Shown: positions 8,849 through 15,540 of the stretch, piece after piece
Numbering within the stretch: position 1 is the stretch's first letter
Layout: the number at the start of each line of letters is the position of its first letter
Origin: Accumulibacter sp.
Lineage (GTDB): Bacteria; Pseudomonadota; Gammaproteobacteria; Burkholderiales; Rhodocyclaceae
Assembly: GCF_023806565.1 (NCBI RefSeq)
Contig: NZ_JAMTDV010000092.1
Span: 1 to 64,000 of the forward strand
Direction of reading: 5' to 3'
Length of the DNA: 64,000 nucleotides
Position numbers and translations under genes: made by a program
Notes under the pieces: generated by a model
The model's database searches: none
Told to the model about the DNA's origin: nothing
What the model saw: only the letters and a program-made list of their open reading frames with translations

Positions 8849-10503
8849 TGTGCCTCCTTGCCCCGAATGAGCGCTTCCGGATGGCGCTCGAGATAATCCG
8901 CCAGTTCGCGAATCGACTGCGCGGCGCGCTTTACCTCGGCGAGGGTGCCGTGCAACTCTTCGACCACGGTCGAATCCGGGGCGATCGTCCTGCCGGCGGC
9001 GTCGAGCGCTCGTTCGGCGGCGGCAAAGCCGCGGCGTGCTTCGACCAGTGTGGCAGCCACCTCTGGCGTCAATTCGCCTCGCCAACGCTTGACCAGCGCG
9101 TCCACCTCGGCCAGCGCATCAGCCAGTGTGGCCAGCGAGCGCTTCAGGTCGTCGCCGATGGCCGCCACCGGCAGTGCGTCCAGCTTGCCGAGAATGCTGG
9201 TCAACTTGGCTTCGATGTCGGTCAGGCCGCCGCGGGCCACCGGAAACTCCGGTGGGCTGGACTGCCAGTCTACCCGGGCCGTGGCAGCATTCGGAATGTA
9301 ATCCAGCGCAATGTACAGTTGACCCGTGAGCATGCTGCCCGTACGCAGTTGCGCGCGCAGACCCTTCGCCACCAGTTGGTCAACGAAAGCATGGCGAACG
9401 CTGGGCGAAAGTGGCTTGCCGCCGGTCAGTTCTCCGGGGTTCGCCAGAATATCGAGAAAACGCTGCGGATAGACGGCGATCACCACGCGCGCCCGTACCT
9501 GCAGCTTCCGCCGATCGCCGACATCGAGACCGACCGCAGTGACTTCGCCAATCGGCAGGCCGAGGAAAGTCAGCGGTGCCCCCACCGATAGACCTCGCAC
9601 CGATTCATCGAGATGAAGCACGAACTCGCTCGCGCCGCGCTCGGGAGCCTTCTTCGCCGACGCTTCATCGGGGAAGAGCCGGAAACTCGTGTCCTCGGCG
9701 GCAGGCTCGGCGCGGGTGCCGGCAAGCGGGTTGTCAAAGGCGAGGCCGCCAATCAGAACCGACGCGAGCGATTGTGTCTGGACGCTCAGGCCATTCGCGT
9801 TCAGCGACAGATCGAGCCCGCTCGCCTGCCAGAAGCGCGTCCCGGCATTGACGAACTGCTCGTAGGGAGATTTCACGAAAATTCTCACGCTCACTTCGCT
9901 GCCGTCGTCGTCGAGCCTGTAGGAAGCGACCTGCCCGACTGGAATGCGGCGGAAGTAGATCGGAGTGCCGTAGTCGAGCGATCCCAGGTCGGCAGCCTTG
10001 AGCAGGAAGAAGCGGCCGGGAGTATTTCCAGCCACCACCGGTGGAAAATCGCGCCCAGTGAATTCGCGCAGGCGATCCGTGCCGCTGCCGACCGTCATTC
10101 CGACGTAGGATCCGGAGAGCAGCGTCCCCAGCCCGGTGACGGTGCCCCCCGAGATGCGCGGACGTACGACCCAGAAGGTGGTGCCATCGACCAGCCAATC
10201 GCGTGTCTCCGGCGCCATCTGCACACTGGCCAGCACGCGCTGGCGGTCTTCGGCGACCTTCAGCGATTCGATCTTGCCAACATCGACGCCGTTGTACTTG
10301 ACGGTCGTCTTGCCCGGCTCCAGACCCTCGGCCGACGAGAAGCTGATCTCGATCCTCGGCCCTTCGGCGAGCAGTTTCTGCACCGCGATCCAGCCGCCCA
10401 TCAGTGCCGCGATGATCGGGATGATCCACACGGCGGAAAGTCGCCGGCGCGGCCTTGCCACCGCCGTCGCCTCGGGAAGTGGCGGTAGCGCGTTGTCAGC
10501 CAT
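8845..10503 (-). CDS. pqiB: PqiB intermembrane transport protein with MCE domains
   Basis: A 552-residue protein: an N-terminal membrane helix (about 22-42) and three MCE domains (starting near residues 50, 165 and 290, with motifs such as GLEPGKTTVKYNGVDVGKI and GAPLTFLGLPIGEVTAVGLD), then a helical C-terminus with many charged heptads. PqiB forms a hexameric tunnel across the periplasm that carries lipids between the membranes. The length matches E. coli PqiB. It overlaps the upstream pqiA2 stop by eight bases and the downstream pqiC start by four, so translation is probably coupled. Confidence 0.93.
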   Translation of the reverse strand: MADNALPPLPEATAVARPRRRLSAVWIIPIIAALMGGWIAVQKLLAEGPRIEISFSSAEGLEPGKTTVKYNGVDVGKIESLKVAEDRQRVLASVQMAPETRDWLVDGTTFWVVRPRISGGTVTGLGTLLSGSYVGMTVGSGTDRLREFTGRDFPPVVAGNTPGRFFLLKAADLGSLDYGTPIYFRRIPVGQVASYRLDDDGSEVSVRIFVKSPYEQFVNAGTRFWQASGLDLSLNANGLSVQTQSLASVLIGGLAFDNPLAGTRAEPAAEDTSFRLFPDEASAKKAPERGASEFVLHLDESVRGLSVGAPLTFLGLPIGEVTAVGLDVGDRRKLQVRARVVIAVYPQRFLDILANPGELTGGKPLSPSVRHAFVDQLVAKGLRAQLRTGSMLTGQLYIALDYIPNAATARVDWQSSPPEFPVARGGLTDIEAKLTSILGKLDALPVAAIGDDLKRSLATLADALAEVDALVKRWRGELTPEVAATLVEARRGFAAAERALDAAGRTIAPDSTVVEELHGTLAEVKRAAQSIRELADYLERHPEALIRGKEAQ

Positions 10504-11134
10504 CGCCTTCCTTCTGCGGCAGGTCCCAGATCATTCTCGGGTCGAAGCGGTTCACCGCAAGCATGGTGACCACCACAACGCCGGCAAAGAAGAGCACTCC
10601 AAGCCCCGGCTCGACCGACATCAGCGGCTGCAACTGCACCAGCGCGACGACAAAGGTATCCACGAAGACGTCGAGCATCGACCATCGCCCGATGAACTTC
10701 ACCAGCCGATAAAGACGGATGCGTTGCTCCGGCGATCGAACCCAGCCGCGCTGCACGCTGATCAGCAGGTAAGCGAGCGCGATCAGCTTGCCCAGCGGAA
10801 TGGTGATGCTGGCGACGAAGACGATGATGGCCAAGGGCCACGACGTCGGCGACCACAGCTCGACAACGCCCTGCATGATGGTATCGGTGCTGGAGCCCAA
10901 GGGCGTGTAAGTGGCCAGCACCGGCAGCAGATTCGCGGGAACGTAGAGAATCGCCGCGGTCAGCACCAGCGCCCAGCTTTGCTCGATGCTGTCGGGACGG
11001 CGCCAATGCAGTCGTTCGCCGCAGCGCGGACAGAGCGTGGCGACAGCGCCGGCCAAGGGGCGCGACACCAGACCACAAACCTCGCAGCCGACAAGACCGA
11101 GCGACATCGCACTGGCGTGCAGCACCCCGTTCAT
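10496..11134 (-). CDS. pqiA: PqiA-like inner membrane protein, second half
   Basis: A 212-residue protein equal to one of the two repeats of E. coli PqiA. It starts with a zinc-ribbon-like pair of CxxC motifs (CEVCGL, CPRCGE) and has four membrane helices (for example ALVLTAAILYVPANLLPVLA and GVLFFAGVVVVTMLA). The ATG overlaps the stop of the preceding gene (ATGA). In E. coli one gene encodes both repeats; here they are two translationally coupled genes. The product probably forms the inner-membrane base for PqiB. Confidence 0.88.
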   Translation of the reverse strand: MNGVLHASAMSLGLVGCEVCGLVSRPLAGAVATLCPRCGERLHWRRPDSIEQSWALVLTAAILYVPANLLPVLATYTPLGSSTDTIMQGVVELWSPTSWPLAIIVFVASITIPLGKLIALAYLLISVQRGWVRSPEQRIRLYRLVKFIGRWSMLDVFVDTFVVALVQLQPLMSVEPGLGVLFFAGVVVVTMLAVNRFDPRMIWDLPQKEGDG

Positions 11135-11802
11135 TTCGCCTCCGACAGCCCGTCGCCGCCCGTTGCCGGCCGCCCCGAGCGACTCGCGACCCAGTCGATT
11201 CGCTCCCAGGCGGCGCGCGGATCGAAAGCGGCGCCCATGGCGGCGAGCAGGAAAACCAGCGCACCGAGAACGAAGATCGCGAGACCGGGAATCACCGTCG
11301 CGAGTTCGGCGATCTTGATCAGCGCAACCAGAACACCGAGCAGCATGATCTCGATCATGCTCCATTCACGGAAGATCTCGTAAGTGCGCAGTAGGGTTCC
11401 CGACCAGCGTGGTGCCGGTGGTCGGCGCGCCGTCAGGGTGACCCCCAGCAAGCAGGAGATTTCCAGCGCCGGGGCAATTACCCCGGTAAACAGAACAAGC
11501 AGTGCGACCAGCTCACGACCGTCGCGCCACATGGCGACGACACCGCCGATCACCGTCGTCGCGGCTTCCCGTCCCGCCACCGAAAGGCCGAGCATCGGCA
11601 CGCTGTTGGCGATCACGAAGAGGATCGCAGCGGCGATGGACAGCGCCAGCGTGTGATCGAGCGAATGCGGCCGGCAACGCCAGAGCCGCGCCCGGCAGCG
11701 TGCGCAGCACGCCGACCCGCCTGCCGGTACGTCTGGCAGGCGCTGCAGGAGATCGCAGTCGCGACAGGCGACGAGGGTGGGATCGATAGCGGACTGCTCC
11801 AT
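11131..11802 (-). CDS. pqiA: PqiA-like inner membrane protein, first half
   Basis: A 223-residue protein corresponding to the N-terminal repeat of PqiA: CRDCD and CARCR cysteine pairs near the start, then HSLDHTLALSIAAAILFVIANSVPML and further membrane helices (about four). It also contains the family segment REWSMIEIMLLGVLVALIK. It lies 15 bases after the DUF4239 gene and overlaps the next PqiA-half gene by four bases. With that gene it replaces the single 400-plus-residue PqiA of enterobacteria. Confidence 0.88.
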   Translation of the reverse strand: MEQSAIDPTLVACRDCDLLQRLPDVPAGGSACCARCRARLWRCRPHSLDHTLALSIAAAILFVIANSVPMLGLSVAGREAATTVIGGVVAMWRDGRELVALLVLFTGVIAPALEISCLLGVTLTARRPPAPRWSGTLLRTYEIFREWSMIEIMLLGVLVALIKIAELATVIPGLAIFVLGALVFLLAAMGAAFDPRAAWERIDWVASRSGRPATGGDGLSEAK

Positions 11803-11817
11803 CGTCCTTCGACCGTA

Positions 11818-12579
11818 TCACTTTTCCAGTTGCAGCAGTACCGCGCGCAGCGGCGCGTCGGAGACGCGGATCAGGCCTTCGTACGGTTGGTCCATTTCGA
11901 GGATCAGGAAAATGGCGCCAGCTACCGACAGCGCGCACAATACATTGACTGCGTGGATCGTTCCGTTCGACGGCGCGAACAGATTGAGGCCAACCGCGAT
12001 GATCATCAGCCAGAACACCAGCAGGGCGAGCAGTGGCGGTGTGATCGAACTGCCGCTGTGGGCGATCGCCACGGACCGCAGCTGCGCGAGGTCGTCGATC
12101 AGCTGCAGCGCTTTCGACCACGCGGAATGTTGCCCGGCGTTGGTCAAAGGAATTGCTCGCAGCATCTTCTGCAGATGATAAAGCGCGCGCGCCGTTTCGT
12201 TCACCTCCGACCCATTACCTCCCGTTCGGTCCTTGTCCCAGAATTCGCCGACGCGCTCGGTTACCAGTCGCCGCAGCAAGGCGCGCGCCGGCTCGCCGGC
12301 GTCGCCGAGTTGCCTCAGGTTGTTGTTCAACTGCAGAAGTTGTGCAGCCGCGCTTTCCACTTCGGCCGATTTGGTATCGAACGAGCCCTTGGCAGAAGAA
12401 ATGATCAAGCCGAGAACCAGCGCTGCCAGCGTCGACAGAAAACCGATTCCCATCTTCACCATTTCCTTCGAATCATCGTCGAGATGGTGCCTGGGTAAGC
12501 GCGTGCGCAGGAAAGCTCCCAGGAACGATCCGGCCAATACCAGCACTGCGACGGCCACCGCCACCAGCCAGGGGCTCAT
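11818..12579 (-). CDS. DUF4239 (bestrophin-like) membrane protein
   Basis: A 253-residue protein with two N-terminal helices (WLVAVAVAVLVLAGSFLGAFL; GIGFLSTLAALVLGLIISSA), a long soluble helical region and two C-terminal helices. The KMGIGFLSTLAALVLGLIISSAKGSFD segment is characteristic of DUF4239 proteins, which resemble bestrophin channels; the activity is unproven. The ATG at 12579 was chosen because the frame further upstream overlaps the neighbouring small secreted gene and has no membrane character. It heads the minus-strand run that continues into pqiA with a 15-base gap, so it may belong to the same transcript. Confidence 0.8.
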   Translation of the reverse strand: MSPWLVAVAVAVLVLAGSFLGAFLRTRLPRHHLDDDSKEMVKMGIGFLSTLAALVLGLIISSAKGSFDTKSAEVESAAAQLLQLNNNLRQLGDAGEPARALLRRLVTERVGEFWDKDRTGGNGSEVNETARALYHLQKMLRAIPLTNAGQHSAWSKALQLIDDLAQLRSVAIAHSGSSITPPLLALLVFWLMIIAVGLNLFAPSNGTIHAVNVLCALSVAGAIFLILEMDQPYEGLIRVSDAPLRAVLLQLEK

Positions 12580-12640
12580 GTCGGCGGCGGCCGCCCGGTG
12601 ATCCACATGCAGCGTTTCAAGGCGGCCGCACGAATCCCCG

Positions 12641-12902
12641 TCAACGACAGACGCGTCTGCCGTCGACGATCCTGCACTCCGGAACGACTTCGACCTTCGG
12701 CTTCTCGACCACCTCCCTGGTCGGTTCGACGACGACTTCCTTGTGCGGGACTTCCGCGACGGGAACCGGTTTCCGGACTTCCACAGCACCCCTGGAGGTT
12801 TCACAGGCGGCGTGGCGAACGCCCTCTTCGCAAGTCACCGCCTTCGCCTGCGCGGGCGATCATCAGACAGGCGACAGCGAGAGTCACGGACAAGGTCTTC
12901 AT
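12641..12902 (-). pseudogene. Small Cys-containing secreted protein, split by a one-base frameshift
   Basis: An ATG at 12902 with an AGGAG site nine bases upstream starts a good signal peptide (MKTLSVTLAVACLMIARA). After about 22 codons this frame turns into Arg-rich nonsense and stops. In the next frame the sequence continues as VTCEEGVRHAACET, then a Val/Glu/Lys-rich stretch (KEVVVEPTREVVEKPKVEVV) and ends ECRIVDGRRVCR. Removing one G in the GGCGG run near 12835-12840 would join the parts into one exported protein of about 86 residues with cysteine pairs at each end. It could be a true frameshift or a read error. Function unknown. Confidence 0.62.
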
Positions 12903-12935
12903 GGCATTTTCTCCTAAACGATTAGAGTGCTTGTT

Positions 12936-12955
12936 GCCGCCGGCAAACCGGCGGC
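12936..12955 (-). terminator. Hairpin, possible terminator
   Basis: A perfect eight-base inverted repeat (GCCGCCGG / CCGGCGGC) with a four-base loop lies about 100 bases downstream of the Gly/His-rich secreted protein gene, between it and the next gene. No T-run follows, so intrinsic termination is uncertain. Confidence 0.35.
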
Positions 12956-13057
12956 GCGATCGGGCCAGTGACCCGGCCGGACCGCGAATCCGGCACGGCA
13001 TGGCGAGATGTTTCGGAAACGCTCCTCCCCGGCGCATTGCGCTATCGACCCGGAGGG

Positions 13058-13696
13058 TCAAGGCGTGGGAACCACGCGGTAATACACGCCGTTGGCTCCG
13101 TAAGCGGGTTGAAACCAGATGTTTCCCAACAGATAGTACGTGGTCCCATACTTCTGCACGGCGACCGCACCGGCGGGCAGCGCAGCGTAGTTCACTCCCA
13201 TCCGGTAGGCGGCGGCAGTATTGGCACTACCGGCGGCGTAGCCGGATGCGTATGCGTTACTGGTTGCGGCGGCAGTATTTGCCGAAGCCACCGCCGCACC
13301 GGCAGCAACGCCGACGACCGCGCCTGCCGCCGCCGCACAGCCGTAACAGCCGGACGCCGAATAGTACGGCACGGCAACCGGCGGATGATATCCGGGATAC
13401 GCGGGGTACGCCGGATATCCCGGCGGGTGATAAGCGGTCGCGCCGCCGGGAGTCGTGTGGTAGGCCCCCTCGCCATACTTGCCGGCGGTAGTACCGCCGT
13501 AAACGTTGGTGTGTTCGGTACCGCCGCCGTAGGCGTGTTCGGAGCTGCCGCCCCAGCGGTTCGTATGCTCGGTGCCCACCCCGGCGACGTGCTCTGTGCT
13601 GCCGCCGAAACGGTTGGCGCTGGCCCAGGCCGCAACCTGCTGCGGCAACAGTGCGCCGAGCGCCAGTCCGGCCATGCCGATGACAATTGTCTTCAT
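13058..13696 (-). CDS. Secreted Gly/Tyr/His-rich repeat protein
   Basis: A 212-residue exported protein. It starts at an ATG with AAGGAG upstream and has a signal peptide (MKTIVIGMAGLALGALLPQQ, cut near VAA). The mature start holds imperfect repeats of the type GG-[ST]-[ST]-EH-x(3)-G-x-GTEHTN (residues about 31-70), followed by a Pro/Tyr/His segment (PGYPAYPAYPGYHPP), a Gly/Ala-rich hydrophobic stretch (GAVVGVAAGAAVASANTAAA) with two cysteines (CYGC) before it, and a C-terminal YYLLGNIWFQPAYGANGVYYRVV. This resembles envelope proteins often found beside DUF2092 genes; such a gene lies directly upstream, 10 bases away. Function unknown. Confidence 0.78.
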   Translation of the reverse strand: MKTIVIGMAGLALGALLPQQVAAWASANRFGGSTEHVAGVGTEHTNRWGGSSEHAYGGGTEHTNVYGGTTAGKYGEGAYHTTPGGATAYHPPGYPAYPAYPGYHPPVAVPYYSASGCYGCAAAAGAVVGVAAGAAVASANTAAATSNAYASGYAAGSANTAAAYRMGVNYAALPAGAVAVQKYGTTYYLLGNIWFQPAYGANGVYYRVVPTP

Positions 13697-13706
13697 GGCA
13701 ATCTCC

Positions 13707-14585
13707 TTATTGGGTCTTGGTGGTTTGCGCTTTGCCAGGCTTGCCCCGCGGCGGCGGCTTGAACCCTGACGGTGCTCCCTCCGGATGAGCGAAGGTGATC
13801 GCTGTCGCACTGCCCGCTTTCGCCGCGACAAACGCATCGGCAGGCACGACCGGATCGATCTTCCAGTTGGAAAGTTCCAGTTGATGACGCAGGCGCAGCG
13901 GGTCGTCGCGGAACACCGCCCGCAGCAGGCGCGGCAACTTGTCCTCCGCGCCGATCCAGATCTGCACGAAGACGTAGTCATTGACGAACGCCACCATGTC
14001 GGTCACGGTGCCGCCGATGACCTTGGACTGCCCGATGTAGAAGGCATCGGTGAGACCTTCGGCCATCGTCTTGTAGGGATCGGCGACGACGACGTCGGAG
14101 AACGGGAAGTAGATCGCGGCAGAGTCGAAAGCCGCCTTCAGTGCTGCATCGATGGTCGGCGGGGCAGCCGCAACGGCAACCAGATTCTCGGCCGGCGCAA
14201 ACGCCGTCATCGTCTTGCCATCGTAGTAGAACTCGGACGCCGGGCCATCACCGAGCGTGATCACCCGCAGCTTGTCCGGCCGCTGCATGAGCACGTCCGA
14301 ACTCGTCGTGTAGGCGAGCGCCGGACCGATAAGACTGGGCGCTTCGTAGGTCACCACCGCAGTGAACGCCATCGAACGTGCGCTAGCCAGACGCGCGCTC
14401 ATCGCCTTCAGAAGGTCGATCGCCCTGGCTTCGACGAGCGGCTGGCGGACCACCGCCTTGCTGGACGCCTTTGCCTGCTTCGACGTCTTCGCCACGGACG
14501 CCGGCTGCTGCGCGTGCACACTGCCGACCAGGAGCAGGCTGGCGGCGAAAATCGCCACGCGCCGAACAAACGGATACTGGATCAT
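13707..14585 (-). CDS. DUF2092 family periplasmic protein
   Basis: A 292-residue protein with a signal peptide (VRRVAIFAASLLLVGSVHAQ). The body has the LolA/LolB-like features of DUF2092: RAIDLLKAMSARLASARSMAF, MQRPDKLRV, EFYYDGKTMTAFAP and a YIGQSK region. Such folds bind lipids or lipoproteins; the exact role is unknown. The start at 14585 is preferred over the in-frame ATG 15 bases upstream because AGGAG then lies at proper distance. The Gly/His-rich secreted protein gene follows after 10 bases, so the two are probably co-expressed. Confidence 0.84.
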   Translation of the reverse strand: MIQYPFVRRVAIFAASLLLVGSVHAQQPASVAKTSKQAKASSKAVVRQPLVEARAIDLLKAMSARLASARSMAFTAVVTYEAPSLIGPALAYTTSSDVLMQRPDKLRVITLGDGPASEFYYDGKTMTAFAPAENLVAVAAAPPTIDAALKAAFDSAAIYFPFSDVVVADPYKTMAEGLTDAFYIGQSKVIGGTVTDMVAFVNDYVFVQIWIGAEDKLPRLLRAVFRDDPLRLRHQLELSNWKIDPVVPADAFVAAKAGSATAITFAHPEGAPSGFKPPPRGKPGKAQTTKTQ

Positions 14586-14632
14586 CAATGCTCTCCTCAT
14601 TCAGATGAAGCGGGATCTACGTCCGCCAACGC

Positions 14633-14917
14633 TCACGGAATCATCCCGCACTCGAACATCTTGTTGGCAATCGGCGCTGCCACCCGGTTGATGAACTCGG
14701 TGCGCATCGCTGGATCGGAGCGCAGAAGGGCGATGACGCGCTGCTCCTCCGCTGACTTCGGCTGCCCCTTCTTCATCCACAACTGTTCACAACTCGCCAT
14801 CTCGTACTTCTGGACCACCTTGTTGGCAACCATGTCGAGTACCGGAAATTGCGCAAAACTCACGCCGGCAATGAAAGCAGCCGGCAGGATGGCTAACGGA
14901 AGCAAACGCTTGTTCAT
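14633..14917 (-). CDS. Small secreted hypothetical protein
   Basis: A 94-residue protein with a strong AGGAGGAG ribosome-binding site and a signal peptide (MNKRLLPLAILPAAFIAGVSFA). The mature part is helical and has two cysteines (ASCEQLW and FECGMIP) that could form a disulfide. No family was recognised with certainty. It lies 47 bases upstream of the DUF2092 gene in the same direction and may be the first gene of that secreted-protein operon. Confidence 0.75.
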   Translation of the reverse strand: MNKRLLPLAILPAAFIAGVSFAQFPVLDMVANKVVQKYEMASCEQLWMKKGQPKSAEEQRVIALLRSDPAMRTEFINRVAAPIANKMFECGMIP

Positions 14918-15104
14918 GATGGACTCCTCCTTTCACAAATTGCTGTGACCACAATCAGCCGCCTTCTCAGGCAGCCGTCCGATTTCGCCCTGGCTCGCCG
15001 CGGGTTTTCCGTCAGCTGGGCGGAAAAGCCGCCATTCTACGCTGCATGATGGCAGATTTCGCGCAATTGTGCGATGACATGCACATATTCGCGGGCAGCA
15101 TCTG

Positions 15105-15310
15105 ATGCGGGCGATCACCCGGAACACTGCCCTTGTCAGGCTGGCCAACACCATCGGGCCGGTGTCGAAGGCATTGAACAGCCATCATCAACTGTACTGG
15201 CACAGCAGTTGATGGTGATACTGTCGCCCGAGGACTACGAAGCGTTTGAGGAAACCTCTTTACTGCTGCGCCGCCCGGCCAAGGCAAGACGCCTTGTTGC
15301 TGGCGTAGCA
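15105..15310 (+). pseudogene. Decayed YefM/Phd-type antitoxin
   Basis: The first part (ATG at 15105) reads MRAITRNTALVRLANTIGPV, like the N-terminus of YefM antitoxins. The frame stops at 15210. The C-terminal half resumes in another frame as VILSPEDYEAFEETSLLLRR then PAKARRL, closely matching the YefM consensus ([27 protein letters not shown]). The two parts are offset by a frameshift near 15180-15210, so no intact antitoxin can be made. Assignment rests on motif recall, not on a search. Confidence 0.6.
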
Positions 15311-15363
15311 TGCCGCGGGGATGAAGCGTCAAGTGGAAGCAACTGCGGCACACGCATTCTGGC

Positions 15364-15438
15364 CGCTGGTCAAGACGAGTCGTCCGCCAGCATCGCTTCG
15401 TCTACCGGATCAAGGACGACTGCCAGCTTCTGGCATAG
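15364..15438 (+). pseudogene. Decayed YoeB-type toxin, C-terminal remnant
   Basis: This stretch reads RWSRRVVRQHRFVYRIKDD, which matches the conserved C-terminal block of YoeB mRNA interferases (WSRRI..EHRLVYRV.DD). It then stops before the last catalytic histidine-tyrosine region. Only about 50 bases separate it from the antitoxin remnant, where an intact toxin would need roughly 150 more, so most of the N-terminal half is deleted. It lies directly after the yefM remnant in the correct order. Confidence 0.58.
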
Positions 15439-15498
15439 TCACTAACTATCGAGGACGGCCACGCTCCGACGACCAGGGCAGGCATCGGCTGAGTTCGC

Positions 15499-15530
15499 CC
15501 CGGGCAGCGTCGGTACCGAGGCTGCCCGGG
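15499..15530 (-). terminator. Strong hairpin downstream of the arylsulfatase gene
   Basis: A perfect ten-base inverted repeat (CCCGGGCAGC / GCTGCCCGGG) with a 12-base loop lies 11 bases past the arylsulfatase stop. The loop contains a small palindrome (CGGTACCG). No T-run follows on the minus strand, so it may act with Rho or mainly protect the mRNA end. Confidence 0.5.
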
Positions 15531-15540
15531 TGCTGAGGTC

